64,000 nt of DNA from Lutjanus erythropterus (lineage: Eukaryota > Chordata > Actinopteri > Lutjaniformes > Lutjanidae), in contig CM034610.1 of assembly GCA_020091685.1 (NCBI GenBank), positions 33,092,617 through 33,156,616 of the forward strand, given 5' to 3'. Every line of letters begins with the position of its first letter. The stretch's first letter is position 1. Below, in pieces: positions 21,801 through 36,600 of the stretch. Below the pieces are notes generated by a model. The model was not told the origin of the DNA. It made no database searches and worked only from the letters and a program-made list of their open reading frames with translations. Made by a program: the position numbers and the translations under genes.

Positions 21801-24800
21801 CAGGTGGAGGAGCACTTATGCGGCTCTCTGTGCTCCTCCTTCTTCTCTTCTCCCACCTAATCATCATCTCCTCCTCCCATCCTCGCTCCTCTGACCCGTG
21901 AAATGATCAGAGAGAGTTTCTTAAGTTTGAAGTGCACAAAATTACGCAGATATATCCAACCAGCTATGATAGAAGCACACATAACTTTTCCTCTCAGGTT
22001 GGGCCGGACTCGTGAGGTCAAATATAGTGTCTTGTATATTTTATATGTTATAGATCATAATTGTTTAAACATTGTTTTTCTGGATTATAACAAACACGCA
22101 GACATAAACACTACAGCTGCTCCACCTGTCATGCTGACTCATCTGATAAAGACGATCAGACAGCTGTGATCCCGTCTCTCTGCTGAGATTTATTGGGCTT
22201 TATAATTATAATAATAGTACTTTTGTACTTATTATTGAGATTAACTTCAAAGACACGTGCGTGCACGACTTTTAAACATAAATGTAAGGTGTTTGGTGAT
22301 TGTGGAGTGTGCGCACCTCAGCCAAGGGCAAGACACACACATACCTGCACTATTAACTTCAATATTCACACTTTATTGCTGGTGGATAATATGTTCAAAG
22401 GACACTTCACTAATCGACACTCCTGTGGAGAATAAAGACTAATGTAAATTAAGGTGTTTGGTGATTGTGGAGCCATTGCGCCGCCAGTGCAAGTGATTTT
22501 GCTATCTTACACCAGCGCAAGTGCCATTTTTGCCATGTGGGTAAGATAGTAAACACACTTGCGCTGGGTCTGTGCCGCTGTGGGCGGGAGGTCTAAACAT
22601 GAAGGCAAAACGAAGGCGTGGTCGGTGTGTTTGCTATCTTGTGCTCAGCACATTGGATTAAAACACACTTGCACTTTAGACCAGCCAAAACCTGGTCGAA
22701 GCGCAAAGTCTGTGGTCTTTCAGCACAAGATAGAACCTGGTGGGCTTGGCCGAAACACACACACGTCTTCACAATCACAAAACACCGTCATTTATGGTCA
22801 TCCTCTTCTTCACACAGGAGTGTCGATTAGTTAAGTGTTATTCAAACATTTTCTATCAGCAATAAAATGTAAATATTGAAGTTAAAAGCGTTCGCGTGTC
22901 TCGCACTTGGCTGAGGCGCACACACGTCTCCACAATCACAGAACACTTTTCATCAATGTTAAACAGCCATGCGCGCATACATCTTTAAAGATGAACTCAG
23001 TACTGAGGGAAAGAATTATACCTATAAAGCCTAATAAATCTAAATAGACCTGCGAAGTGAGCACGGCCGCGATCACAGCTGTCAGATTGTCTTTACTGGA
23101 TGAGTCAGCATGACAGGTGGAGCAGCTGTAGTGTGTGTCTGCCTGTTTGTTATGATCCAGAAAAACAATGATTGAACAATTATGATCTATAACATACAAA
23201 ATATACAGACACTATATTTGACCACAGGAGTCCGGCCCAACCTGAGAGAAAAAAGTTATGTGCAGCTATCAGAGCTGGTTGGATAGATCCGTGCATAATT
23301 TTGCACACTCCAAACTTCAGAACAGAACTACTTGTTTTGCAGCGGGACAGAGGAGCGAGGATGAGAGGAGGAGATGATGATTAGGTGGGAGAGGAGAAGA
23401 AGGAGGAGCACAGACCACCGCTTAACTGCTCCTCCACCTGGCTCAGGTGTGCCAGCGGAACCGGGAAGCTTCACGGCTGGACTGGATCTGTTTGCCTTCC
23501 CTCTCTACTACACCATCTCTCTCCCCGCTCCTCAGCCAGTAAAATTAATAATGATGATGATGCTAATAATTAATTATAAAATACAACACAATTTCAAGGT
23601 GCTTCAGTGTAAAACATAACCAGTTACATATCTGCATGACATTTGCAGTTCATATTTATTGTATTGGCTCATTTTAAAAACCTTTTCTCTTTGTTTCCTC
23701 CTGGTAAATCCGCCTTCATACTGCCTCCGCTTGCGCTGCTGGAGCACCTGCCTCTTAAAAGGTGATGAGAGCTGACTTTCTGATTGGTTTATTGCATGTT
23801 CGGCCTAAACTCCCCTGTGAATTAATGAGGGCACTTGGGCACATCTGATAGGTGTATCCTGCTTTGCGCTGGTGGTGCAAAGGGCGGGGCAGGGCGAAAT
23901 ATCACTCCCGCCCATGACACAAGACGGCAAAGGTGGATTTGGACACACCTTGAATAAATTAAATCCATTGCGCTTTCCACTTGCGCTTTCGATCAGCACA
24001 AGACACGACCCTAAGGCACAAGCGCGTTTTACCCCAGTGCGCTGAGCACAAGATAGCAAACGCGCCCAGCCACGCCTTCGTTTTGCCTTCATGTTTAGAC
24101 CTCACGCCCACAGCGGCACAGACCCAGCACAAGCGCCTTTGCTATCTTATGGCAAAAATGGCACTTGCGCTGGCGTAAAATAGCAAAATCACTTGCGCTG
24201 GTGGCGCAATGGCTTTGCACCGGGCATAAGATAGGGCCCCTAATCTTTGTAGAAATACAGAGTGAATAGACATGCAAAAACATTATGAATGAAGTTTCAA
24301 ACTAATTGATATTGCCTTAGTGATTTAACCGTATATTCTGTTTGTGTGACCCGGCAGTGACCTTGACCCTCTCCAAGCTCCTCACTGGTCAGTCCGAGTC
24401 AGGACAGCTGAAAACCCTCAGTGTTTACTGGGTAAGATGAAACCCTCAGTGTCTGGTATGCATTGCATTTCTGCAGCTATAAGAGATGAAAAAATAATGC
24501 AGTGACATGATATTGTTTCACCTGTTTCTAATACAAATCAGGTTATTTCATGAAATTTCTAAAAGCAAGTGTTTTTTTTTAATTGAAGCAAGTGTAGCAA
24601 TCTGCCTTAACCTGTCTTATTTCAAGACATTGAAATATTCCACAAACTAGGAAACAAGTGGAATTATCTAGACCCATTCACCATTTTTACCTTTTGTTTA
24701 TTTTTGGTAGTGTATAATTTTTAGTTTGTATAACCTGGCCGCTATTGGAGAGCCAGAGAAGAGAAGAGAAGAGAAGCTCTTTTACAGACATTACTGCGAA

Positions 24801-27800
24801 AGACATAAAAAATCTGAATTGCACTGTTTTTGAAAGTGAGACCTCAATACGTTTTGTATTTGAATAATTGCATGAGAACAAAAATGGGTAAAGCCTACTT
24901 ATTTAAATAGATTGATTAATATATTTTTTTTACTATTGTTGGGGTGTGTAGTGTGATATTGAGATACTGTATAATCACCTCTAATTGCTCTATACTATAG
25001 GTTTCTGTCAGAGGTTTACAACCTGTGGCTCCTTAGCCGCTCTCCAGCGGCTCCCTGTGACTTTAGCAAATAATTATATTGAAATGAATGATGGTTATTT
25101 CTTTTCAACATCTTAATTTTCATTTATCATTGTTGCAGGTCTATGAAGTAGTTGGGATGACTCAAAATTTCACAACAACATACTGCAATAGATTGTTGAG
25201 TCAGGGTCAAAACTCAGAAATCCATTTTTGTGTAAAGTGTTTCTTACATTTACCAACTATAAAATATGTAGCCTATACACCAAATTTTTAAAAAAAAGTT
25301 TTAATATTTTGTCAACTAAAATGTGCATCATAGCCTATGTCTACGGCTTGGTGGCTTTTCCTCTAAATTTTGCATGGGGGTTCGTCTTCTTGAGTCTCTG
25401 TAAGCTAGCTATGGATGCCCAATTAGGAAAAAAGTCTTCAGGAAAAGGGTTTTTAATAGTTGTGGCTCTAGACATGTTTTCTTTTTCTTTTTTGGGCCAA
25501 AAATGGCTCTTTAGATTGTTAAGGTTGCAGACCCCTGGTCTAGTTAATTCAATAAGCACTAAACTTTACTGATGTACCAGTTAGAGGCCACAATATATGT
25601 TGAATGCCTGAGGTGCTGGTGACAGAGAAATGATGCAGGATTACCTGAACCCTGATGAGCTGGACCCACCTGCTGTACTCAAATCCATTGTCTCTCACAG
25701 CGTCAGCCCCAGCAGATGGTGCAGTAAAAGTCCAGCATCCTCTTAATTTGCTAACCATGCACAGGCTTGGCATTGGGTTAGGGTTGGTTAACAAACACAA
25801 ACAGAATTTTCATTGAAACTAAGAGTTAGATGACTCTTAAGTAGTCACGGGTATTTTTCGACTCTAGCTCTGATTGGCAGTGATGTAAAAATGACACCCA
25901 GGTGGTCATGCTATTTTTTTGCACCTTTTCAGCAGAGGCTTCGTGTGTCAGCCCGACATTGGCACCTGCTTGAAGATAAGTATTTAGTGATGACACAGTT
26001 TTTCAAGTGGCTGAACGGTGGATATACATTTTATTTTCTATAAATTCCTCACAATAAAAGACCCTGTTATTTCTTATTATCTTAAAGGTTTTATTGGGTA
26101 GCAGCAAAATCAGGAGATTTCCATTTTCATCAAAAGTAACTTAACATGACTCTTATTAGCTGAAGGCAAACATGAAACAGTAAAATAACAGCAATGCAGA
26201 AAAAACCTTAACTTCACACCACAGCGGTTCAGTTAGAAGCTACAAAGGTACTTGGTGCTGAACACTCGGGATGCACTGATACTGATACCAGCATCGGTCC
26301 AATACTGTCCTCACGTACTCATACTCATAAAACTACTCCGATACCCCACACCCATCATCAGAAGACCCATCATGAGAAGTAACCACAATACAGAGATAAA
26401 GGAGTTTGCTAATACTTACCCTCTACCCTACCTTTTCTGGTTGCGTCGTCGTCATCAGCGAGAGACTCACTGTCCTCAACATCATCCACTAATGACCACA
26501 GTGACTTTGGAAACTCTGTAAAATTCCATGCAAGTCCATGTAAAAGTGAAATAAATGCAGAGACCACAGCCAGCTGCTGTTCAATAAGTCCCTGTGGGCG
26601 TAAACTAGTTGAATGTCTCAGCTAATTAATTTGAAGAAAAAAGCACTGCTGCCACCAGTGTGTAACCATCTTTTCTTCGTAATAAGCTGCTACAACTTCT
26701 CTTTGTGTACTTAATCTTGACAGCACAGTACACCCACTCTTTGGGGTTCAGAGCAGGGTCAACAAACCTGTGGCACACATGGCACAACATTCATACCTGC
26801 CCCCCCTAAATAATGACAGGCAGGAGCTAATTAGCTCTCACACAAGAGGGACATGAAGAAGAAACTTAAATACTGCACACATAAATGTGTAATTAAAATA
26901 CTAGTTAAAGTGCTGTAAATGATAATGAAATAATTATCATATACACTGATCAGGTATAACATTATGACCACTGACAGGTGAAGTGAATAACACTGATTAT
27001 CTCTTCTTCATGGCACCTGTTTGTAGGTGGGATATATTAGGCAGCAAGTGAACATTTTGTCCTCAGTGTTGATGTGTCAGAAGCAGGAAAAATGGGCAAG
27101 CATAAAGATATGAGCGAGTTTGACAAGGGCCAAATTGTGATGGCTAGATGACTGGGTCAGAGCATCTCCAAAACTGCAGCTCTTGTGGGGTGTTCCTGGT
27201 CTGCAGTAGTCAGTCTATCAAAAGTAGTCCAAGGAAGGAACAGTGGTGAACCGGCCACAGGGTCATGGGCAGCCTGGCTCTTTGATGCACGTGGGGAGTG
27301 AAGGCTGGCCCGTGTGGTCCGATCCAACAGACGAGCTACTGTTGCTCAAATTGCTGAAGAAGTTAATGCTGGTTCTGATAGAAATGTGTCAGAATACATC
27401 GTGCATCACATTTTGTTGCATATGGGGCTGCAGAGCTGCAGACCAGTCAGGGTGTCAATGCTGACCCCTGTGCACCACGGAAAGCGCCAACAATGGGCAC
27501 GTGAGCATTGGAACTGGACCACGGAGCAGAAGAAGACGGTGGCCTGGTCTGATGAATTACGTTTTCTTTTACATCACGTGGATGGCTGGCTGTGTGTGCG
27601 TCGCTTACCTGGGGAACACATGGCACCAGGATGCACTATGGGAAGAAGACAAGCTGGTGATGCTTTGGGCAATGTTCTGCTGGGCAACCTTGGGTCCTGC
27701 CATCCATGTGGATGTCACTTTGATACGTACCACCTACCAAAACATTGTTGCAGACCATGTACACCCTTTCATGGAAACGGTATTCCCTGATGGCTGTGGC

Positions 27801-30616
27801 TGCTTACAGCAGGATAATACATTGTGCCATAAAGCATAAATGGCTCAGGAATGGTTTGAGGAGCACAACAACGAGTTTGAGGTGTTGACTTGGCCTCCAA
27901 ATTCTCCAGATCTCAATCCAATCAAGCACCTGTGGGATGGGCTGGACAAACAAGTCCGATCCATGGAGGCCCCACCTCGCAACTTACAGACTGCTAACAT
28001 CTTGGTGCTAGATACCACAGCATGCTTTCAGGGGTCTAGTGGAGTCCATGTCTTGCCGGGTCAGGGCTGTTTTGGCAGCAAAAGGGGGACACAATATTAG
28101 GCAGGTCGTCATAATGTTATGCCTGATCGGTGTATAACACCATTCGTAACAGTAAACTTAATTCTTCAAGTCTATAATTATGCTGTGAAACTATTATACT
28201 GAAATATATCAGGTACACAGTAAACTGCACAACTTTAGAAGGAACACAAAATCAGTAAAGTAACTTACTACAAACAACCCAAAAATGTATTGTGTATAGT
28301 AACTATGGTTACACTTGTAGCAGGAAATGGCAACAATGATTTGTCACTTTTAGAAGGTAAGCATCTAATGAAAATAAAACATGTTTTTAAAGTTATTGTA
28401 AGAACTTTAATGATATTATTAAGTACTTGTATCAGTACTCAGTATTGGCAAGTCCCCAAATGCAAGTATTTACACGATAGTCTGTTCACCCTGCTGCCGT
28501 CAGGCAGGAGATATAGAAGTATCCACTGCTGTACCACCCAGTGCAAGAGCAGCTTCTTCCCTTAGGCTGTGAAATGGCTGGATTCAGCCTCAGCACACCT
28601 CCATGTAAATTAGTTTGTTATACTTTTTTTTTTATCTCACCAGCCAATCCAAACAAGAAATCAAAAAAGTCACTATGTCGATATCCTGTTATTCAACCTT
28701 GACATAAATGGCAAATAAATGTCTTTGTACTTTGGTATATCCATGGAGGCTGCGGCTTGTCTTCCACTTGCTTTGCCAGGAGGCACTTACTCCAGCTAAA
28801 CTTTCTGAATGCTTATAAACATCTGGTAGCTAGTAGGGGGGAGCCTTCTCCTTGTCACTTCCTGTAGTCCACAATCAGCTGTGTTTTGCTGTCATTGAGA
28901 TGGAGGTAGATAAAGGGCTTCTGTCAGGGAGTACAGGAGAGGCCTGGGCACGCAGCCCCAAGGGCTCGTCAGGAAGTTCATTATCCAGTCACACAAGGTG
29001 GTGTTGAGCCCTAGGTTGAGGCCTAGGTCTCTGAGCATGAAGTCAGCAGTGGTATAGAATGTTGAACTATGATCAATGAACAGCATTTTCGCATGTATGT
29101 TTCTGTGGTCCAAGTGGAGGAAGCAAGTGCAGAGGCTAGGATGATAGCTTTGTCTGTACATCTGTTTGGTCTGCGCACAAACTGAAGTGGGTCCAGTGAG
29201 TCACGGACAGAGGAGGTGAATGTGTTAACTAACCAGTCAAAGCACTTCCTGATGGTTGAGGTGAGTGCTGCTGGGTGGTTGTCATTCAGGCTGGTAGGTT
29301 TGGTCTTTGCAGAGAGTTTTGGTCTGGGCAGTATAACCAGTGTAAAAATGTTGTGAAAAATTTGATCCACTCTTCTATTCCCATGCAGGTGACTTTCTGA
29401 CAGAGTTTTTTAAGCTCTGCTGTAGGAAGGAGTCTACAGAAGAGATTCTGGGAAGGGGATTGGCTGAAGAGGAGGGCAAAGGTCAGGTTACTGGCTGTAA
29501 TGTTTAACACTGGAATGGATTGCATTGGTCTCACTGTAATGTCACTAAGCACACACCTGTCACCTTATTTCACTGGTGTTTGTGAAATGTTTGAGCCTCC
29601 TGTTACAAACTAAATAACTGCTGTTTTTCCCATGCAGAAAATACTGATATCAGCTCTGCCTTATCCAAGCTGACAGAGCCAGCAGCAACAGTGCCAATCT
29701 CTAAACTGTCTGTCTCCAATATGGTGCACAGTGCCCGAAAACACATCCGACGCCACAGACACATTGATGAGTCACCACTCAACACTGATATACTCAATTC
29801 TGTCCTACTGGTAAGGACTATTCTTGCTGATTGTTTTATATTGGTATTACTGTCACAGTAAACAAGCACAACAATGAAAACTTCAGGTTAAAAGTGTTCT
29901 TCATTAACAAAGAATAAAAACATTTATAAAATAAATAAATAATCTAAAATAAATTTAAAATGTGCATTTAGAGTTTAAAAAAGACAAATTACAGAGGTCT
30001 CACACAAGTATACCTGTGCTTTCCTGTGTTGCTCAGCTTGTAAGTCTTTAAACCATCACAATCCAGCATATTTAAGACCATGGCTCTTTTCCAGCTCATT
30101 GCTGGAAAATTAGGCCAAATAGCTAAAAGTTGCATCTCATTATATGTAAGATATACACTTGATGTCACAGTAGGCGGACCTACTGCCATCACATCCACTG
30201 AGTAGCGAAATGGCTGCTGAATGGCAGTGTTAGCTTTGTGGCCTGAAGCCACAAAAACAAAAAACTAATCTAATATAAGAAACAGCTGTAGTGTGATTGA
30301 TTGTACAAGAGATAGATTCAACAAGAAATCAGGGCAGTCTTTTTACAAACTGCTGAAAGCTAAAGAAAAGAGAAGCAAGCAGATCACTGCAATCTAAACA
30401 ACTGGAATCCAGGTACTGGAATATGGCTTTGCGGTTGCCATTTTACATCCGAAAAGCCAAGTTGACTTGAAAGACAACTAAGGATGAAAAGATTCTGCTT
30501 TATAACGACTTTTGCAGGTGTTTCCACCATTGATTCAGGGTCTCACCGATATATGAATATGTATATATATATGAATATGTACATACATATATGTATATAT
30601 ATTTATATATATATAT

Positions 30617-30684
<68 letters not shown>

Positions 30685-33600
30685 TTATATAAAGCACATT
30701 TAATTCGTAGTATTATCAATCCAAGCCCGTAATGTCACAATTAATTTTTCCTGGGTTGAGCGAAATCGCAGGAAAAAACCTATATAAATGATCTATGTGG
30801 AGTAAGTTAGAAAATAAACAAATGTTTTTTTTTATTTTTACTTCATTAACCATTGACTGTAACAGCACTCACTGAGATGGGTTGAGAAATAAAAGTTAGT
30901 GGTTTTTAACCAGAAACGTGTATCTGTTCACAGGTCTATGTGTGTATAAAAAAAATGACAACAGACTGAAAGCATGCAGTTTCCCCAGAAGGGGGTGTTC
31001 GCCCAGGGCACCAAACAGGCTAGGACCGCCCCTGGCCATGGCAAATGCATACCGTAATCAAAGCTAAAGGCAGTCCTATGAAATACTGTGTTGAGTGTGT
31101 TCATTTTTATTGGCCAGGCAGTGTATATTCAAGCTCACACTTTAAATTTACAAGTTTCGTTTAAGAATTGAGCATTGAAGCTGCTACAAGCGATTTTATA
31201 GAAAGATTGTTGATTACTGAATCAATACAATTTACAATTTAATACAGAAGCTTTGCCTCGTTGGTTCCAGTTGAGCCAACTAAACCCAGTAAATTTATCA
31301 AATTCAAGTGAATCACTTATTCAGAGAAATAAAATCTTGCTCAAGGGAATTAACCAGTATTGTCCTAAGATGACCAGTTCTCTACATCCATCTGCTAACA
31401 TTCTAATGAACTAACAGAAACTACAATACTTACAGGCAGGACATGTTCTCCTAATACCCGCATGTTCCCTGTTGCAGCTCCCGTTTGTCCAGCTGACTCT
31501 TCCAATCCAAATAAAATTCTCTCTCTAGGGAGAATCCCTAAATTAAAATCCAGCAGTCGTCCAGTATGGGATTTTGCCAATGATGAATAAACTCTCTGGA
31601 ACAGGTCACTGTTTATGTAAATGTAGAAATGAACTGTACTTCTATATTTAAGTTTTTGTGTGTTTTTGTTCTGTTAGTATCTCTTCCCAGATGCTGCTGT
31701 AGAGAAGTCATCAGAGAACAGCAAGAATAAAATGGCCCAGTCAAATGCCTGTGGGAACGCTGAGCCAGATAGAAACTCTGACGATGTACGTTTGCCCTCT
31801 TACCTTACACATTACTTTGACTGGGGTGTCAGACAGTTTTTTTTAGAGTCGAAGATGTATCTTTTGAATAAGGAATGTTTAATGTAATGCAGTGTTTCTC
31901 AAACTATTTTTCTGAAGACCCACTTTTTAAAAGTGACAAAACATCATGACCCAGTTCACAAGGCCTTATCAATAAATTTTGGGTGGGAAGAGTTAATCTG
32001 TGCATAACTGAACATTCTTGACTATTTTTGCTGCCATTTCTTCATCCTTATATTATCTTGGCATGGTTTGATAAATGAGACAAAATTTGTGTATTTACAC
32101 AGTATTCACAGGTTCTTTTTTCCCCTCACCAATAAAACAATATATGCCTTTTAAAGGCTTTTTAAAAGATGTACTGTAGATATAAGTCTTGAATTTGCAT
32201 AATTTCGTCCATAATTGATTTATTTGGTAACCCAGATAAACTACCCTATGACCCACCAGTGGGTCCTGACCCAGTCTCCGGGAATGACAAGAAGATAAAC
32301 TGCATCCACTGCACAACATTATAAAACTGCAATCACTGAAACATAGCATTTCACAAAAAAACAACACTTAAGGGAATAATAACATATTGCGCAAGCCCTT
32401 GGAAAAATTTGTGTGCAAGTCCCCAAGTAGTTAAGCTGTTGTCTTAACAACCATTGCATCAATTAAAAGCTAGATTTTTTGTAGTATTTCCCAGCATTTG
32501 TTTCCTCTTCTGAATTAAACTTTTCCATAGACCAATAATCTTTTGTTTTTCCTGCTTTCTGTCCCTCCTACATCCAGAAACTATTTCTTCAGCTGAAGTC
32601 AGCACCCAGTGACAGTCTGACTTACCGGCTGGCACTGTGTGTGTGTCTGGTCAACTACAGCCATGGTGGGCTGCGGGCTGTCGCCCACCTCTGGCAGGAG
32701 TTTGTTCTAGAGTTGCGCTACCGCTGGGAAAACAATTACCTCATCCATGGGTGGGTACAACGCACACCTGAGCATAGCAATAACTGCCTGTAACTTGTCC
32801 TATTGTACAAGGAAAATGCTGCAGATCTTGATACTCTTGACTGACATGTAGATTTATTTGTACATTTCATTACCACCTATTTGAGTGTTCAGACGGACTT
32901 AGTAAATACAGAAATCCAAGTGTAAATTCGATTACCCATTTTTGAAGAACACTCAGTAACTGTCCAGCATCAACCAAAGTTAACAACAGTCTCTCAAACA
33001 AAAGTGAAGCAGCAAACTGACTTTGTTTTTACGTCAGTTCAAACACTGACCTCATAAACGTCATCATGCCATTTCCAATCTATGGGAATTTTTCAGTATA
33101 AAACTTGCTGAAAGAATTTCAGTGTGTGTATCTGTACTTTTGAACATTTTCAGCACATTTTTACAATACAATGATTTATGATGACAATGGTAATTAGAGT
33201 CACTATAATCATAATGATGATAAGGATATAATTATCGCTAAAGGCAATTAGTTTTGCAAGGCTGCATGAGTTGCATGTGTTAAGAAGTAGTTGGTATAGT
33301 TGCTCAGTCTATTAATGTCATCATGTTCACTCATATTCTTCTTACCTTCTTTGTATGCCTCCTAATCTGCAGACTGGCTGGTGGACCTCCTGATCTTCGC
33401 TGTTGTCTTTTGCATCAGAAGCTCCAGGTAGCCATTTATACAAAATGTACATGTGCGTGTTTGAGGCGTGAGGACAGATGAAATGATTCAAAAAACACAC
33501 AAAACAAATTAGTGGCTGTGGTTTTTCTCAATGCAGAGATATGTGACACTGGGAGAACAAAAAACAATCATAATCAAGGCCAGGTTTTCACTTTTTCAAG

Positions 33601-36600
33601 ACTCCTTTCTCCTTTTATAGCATTATACATTTATTATGGCATAGCATAAGATTGTGTAAAATAGTCTTAACTATTAGTTTGGACAGATTTTGGGAAACCC
33701 GGCCCCAGAAGTCTTGAACAGAGGGACACTCCCACATCATATGTTTATAGCTCCCTAAGAAATTAAATTGGCACATGTTACAGTTCGGACTCTGTGTTTG
33801 TCTCATGCAAAACCTGGTGGCAGGTGTGTAATAAACTCAGTGACAAAACTTAAAGTGGATAAGTTGGTGATTTGGATTCTTAGAGGCACAAAAGGTGTTT
33901 CTCCATACACTATCTGATAATATGTCCTCATCCTGTAGATCAAAGTCTCTCTTCCATGCTTTGAGTGGTAGCAAGTTTCCCTTTGGTCCAGATAGCCTGG
34001 AGTATGTTGATGACACAAATCCCCTGGTGGGGAGAAGAGTTCATCCAGTCCACTAAAGGGGGAATGGGAAGCTCAGCCCCCAAGAGTACACCATGCGATT
34101 TAAGGGCTGATGTTACTTATAAGTAATAGAAAAAAGATGAGCCAGACTGGTCAAAGAGGTGACACAATTCCTGAAAACTCTGCATACCTTTGTCATTGTA
34201 TAAATCACCAACTCTACTAATACATTTGGAGGCCCATGGTCCAATCTCCAGAGACCTATCTGCAATCAATATATTCAAATTATGCCACAAGGGGGTGTTT
34301 TTCTCTACAACTCTAAAGTTCATAACTGTGTTGGCAATAATAGGTCCATAATGTAACATACACATATTTCTCATGTAAACTAGAAAGTAAGACATCCTCT
34401 AATTTCCTGGGATATACAAGGCTTTCCTCTAGAGGCCTCCATGATACTAAAGAGTTATTGTTAAGCCAAGCAAGGACTGGACGTAATTGAAAGGATTGGT
34501 GATAGACTTTAAAGTTAGGGAGGGATAGCCCACCCTGATCTTTAGAACTCTGCAGTACTGTTAATTTGAGTTTAAGATGGCCATTATTCCACATATATAT
34601 ACATACTGGTCTGTCAATCCTGACCCAGTAGTCCACTGGGGAGAGAGCGGAATCATCATACTTAGAAAATGAATGTGCAGCAGAGCGTTCATTTTTATTG
34701 CAGATATGCGAGTCTGGAAAGAGGCAGGCAGCTTGGTCCAGATTGTAAGATCACGTTCAACTTCCTTGAAAATGTTTTCATAGTTACTCTTCACTATGTT
34801 CTGGAGAGATGTATGCATCTGGATTCCTAAATAGAGAATTTTTAGTAATATAGGAATTGGGCTTGTTATTGTAACATTTTTAGCTGCTTCATTTAGCAGC
34901 ATCAAGGCAGATTTTGTCCAATTAATTTTGTACCCTGACTGTTGCTTGAGGTCCTCAAATACTGAAAAAGAGAAGCAATTGACTTGTCCATGTCCATGAG
35001 GTATATGAGAAGGTCATCTGAGAAGGCTGATAGAGTGTGAGATGTATTTCTAATTTGGATAGAGGATATAACTGCCTCAAGTGTTGTGCTAGCAGTTCGA
35101 GGGAGAGAATGAAAAGACTTGGAAAGAAAGAGCCTGCAGCCCTGTCTGGTACCATGAAAAATAGGAAAGTGATTAGAATTCAGCCCATTTGTAGTAACCA
35201 TGGCTGAGGGATTAGTGTACAATCTTGTACCAGTCTATTAAACTCATCACCTATCCGAAATCTTCGTAACACAGCCCATAAATACTGCCACTCGAGCCTG
35301 TCAAAAGCTTTTTCAGCATCAAATGACAGTATAGCACATAGTACTTTTCACTGTTTGCATTCCTGTATCACATGCATCAAACGCCTCAGATTATCTGCTG
35401 CAGGGCGGCCTCTCATAAAACCAGATTGGTCATTGTGAATAAGTTTATCCATGGAACCCTCTAAGTGTGTTGACAGTAATTTGGAATATAACTTTAAGTC
35501 TGAATTTATGAAAGATGTTGGTCTGTAATTGGAGCAGTTCAGTGAGTCCTTGCCTTTTGTTGGCTGCAGTGAAATTAGGGCTACATTTGTGTGCTCATGA
35601 AAAGCACCCTTCTCTATAGCTGTCTGAATGGAGCTCAGAAGCACAGGTCCAAGGAGGTCCCAAAAGTGCAGCAATACTTTGGGTGGGATCCTGTCAGGGC
35701 CTGGAGATTTCCCTCTTGACATTTTACTCAATGCATTCTTTAGCTCTTGCAGAACAACCTAGATCTGCTGCTTCATGCACCTGTATGGTGGGTAGATCTG
35801 CATCATGCAAAAATGCATTACATCTCTCTGCATAAATACTATTGGATGATGTGTACAAGATCTTGTAATACGCTTGAAAGGTATTGTTTATCTTCCTTGG
35901 GTCTGAGACCAAACCTTTAGTGGGACGTCAGATGGAATCGATGGAAACCTTAAATTTAGACTGTTTCAGTTTTAGAGCTACAAGCTGGCTAAGTTTACTG
36001 CACTTGCAATAGTAATTTTGCCTTGTCCTATGTATGATGAATTCCGCTTGTCTCCACAATAGGTCTTTCACCAACTTGCAATTCTTCTTTAACTGTGCTA
36101 GAATATTTCTCTTTAAGAGTCTTTTCCAAACATACATATTTCTCCTCTAATTTTGTTACTCTTTTTTAGATTTGACAAATATGATATTGTGAGATCATGA
36201 ATGAAACCCTTTGTCGCCATCCACACCAATCTGGTATCTGCTACAGAGTCTTTATTATCAAGGAATGAGGAAATCCTGGTTCTAAATTCAGAGTTAAAGG
36301 TAGTGTCATTTAAAAGCATTAAAGCACCACCTCTGAGACCTTTTGATTTTGAAGCTTAAATCAATACTGACCACCAGTGGATTGTGGTCAGCCAGCATGA
36401 CTGGTAGATAAACTACAGGTTTAGCACATTTCTTCAGACTGTGAGATAGCAGAAAATAGTCAATCCTTGAAAATGACTCATGATTTTCAGAGAACCTTGT
36501 CTAGTCTTGAATGTTCGTGTTTTGAAACTGCCAAATATCAACAAAGTTTGGGTCTTCTATCATCATATTTAAGGCAAGAAAAGCTGATTGTTGAGCATGT

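Larger units (their letters stand above)
21226..24242. mobile_element. Composite foldback region: ~2.5-kb imperfect palindrome plus related copy
   Basis: The left part opens with a hAT-like end (TAGGGGTGTTGGAAATTTCC, 21228). From 21331 to about 22430 the sequence recurs inverted at about 22811-23790: 'aaccaatcagaaagtcagct' against 'agctgactttctgattggtt', the CTC-rich 21830-21880 against 23370-23420, and 'taatcgacactcctgtg' against 'cacaggagtgtcgatta'. A further inner pair lies at 22451-22472 and 22765-22786. The ~290-base loop (22473-22760) is itself repeated inverted at about 23960-24242 ('gcgcaagtgccattttt' / 'aaaaatggcacttgcgc'). No protein is supported. Confidence 0.7.
26268..28462. mobile_element. 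Degraded hAT-like element, split by a Tc1-like insertion
   Basis: The left end 'gggatgcactgatactgata' and a later 'gtacttgtatcagtactcag' stretch near 28425 are inverted in sense and match the two sub-terminal regions of a fish hAT family with 'gatgcaccgatac' ends. The right terminus is missing; LINE 3' sequence follows directly. The Tc1-like element 26944-28132 sits inside. Confidence 0.42.

Noticed and set aside
30484..30732. Open frames of Ile-Tyr repeats on both strands
   Set aside because: Product of the (TA)n microsatellite.
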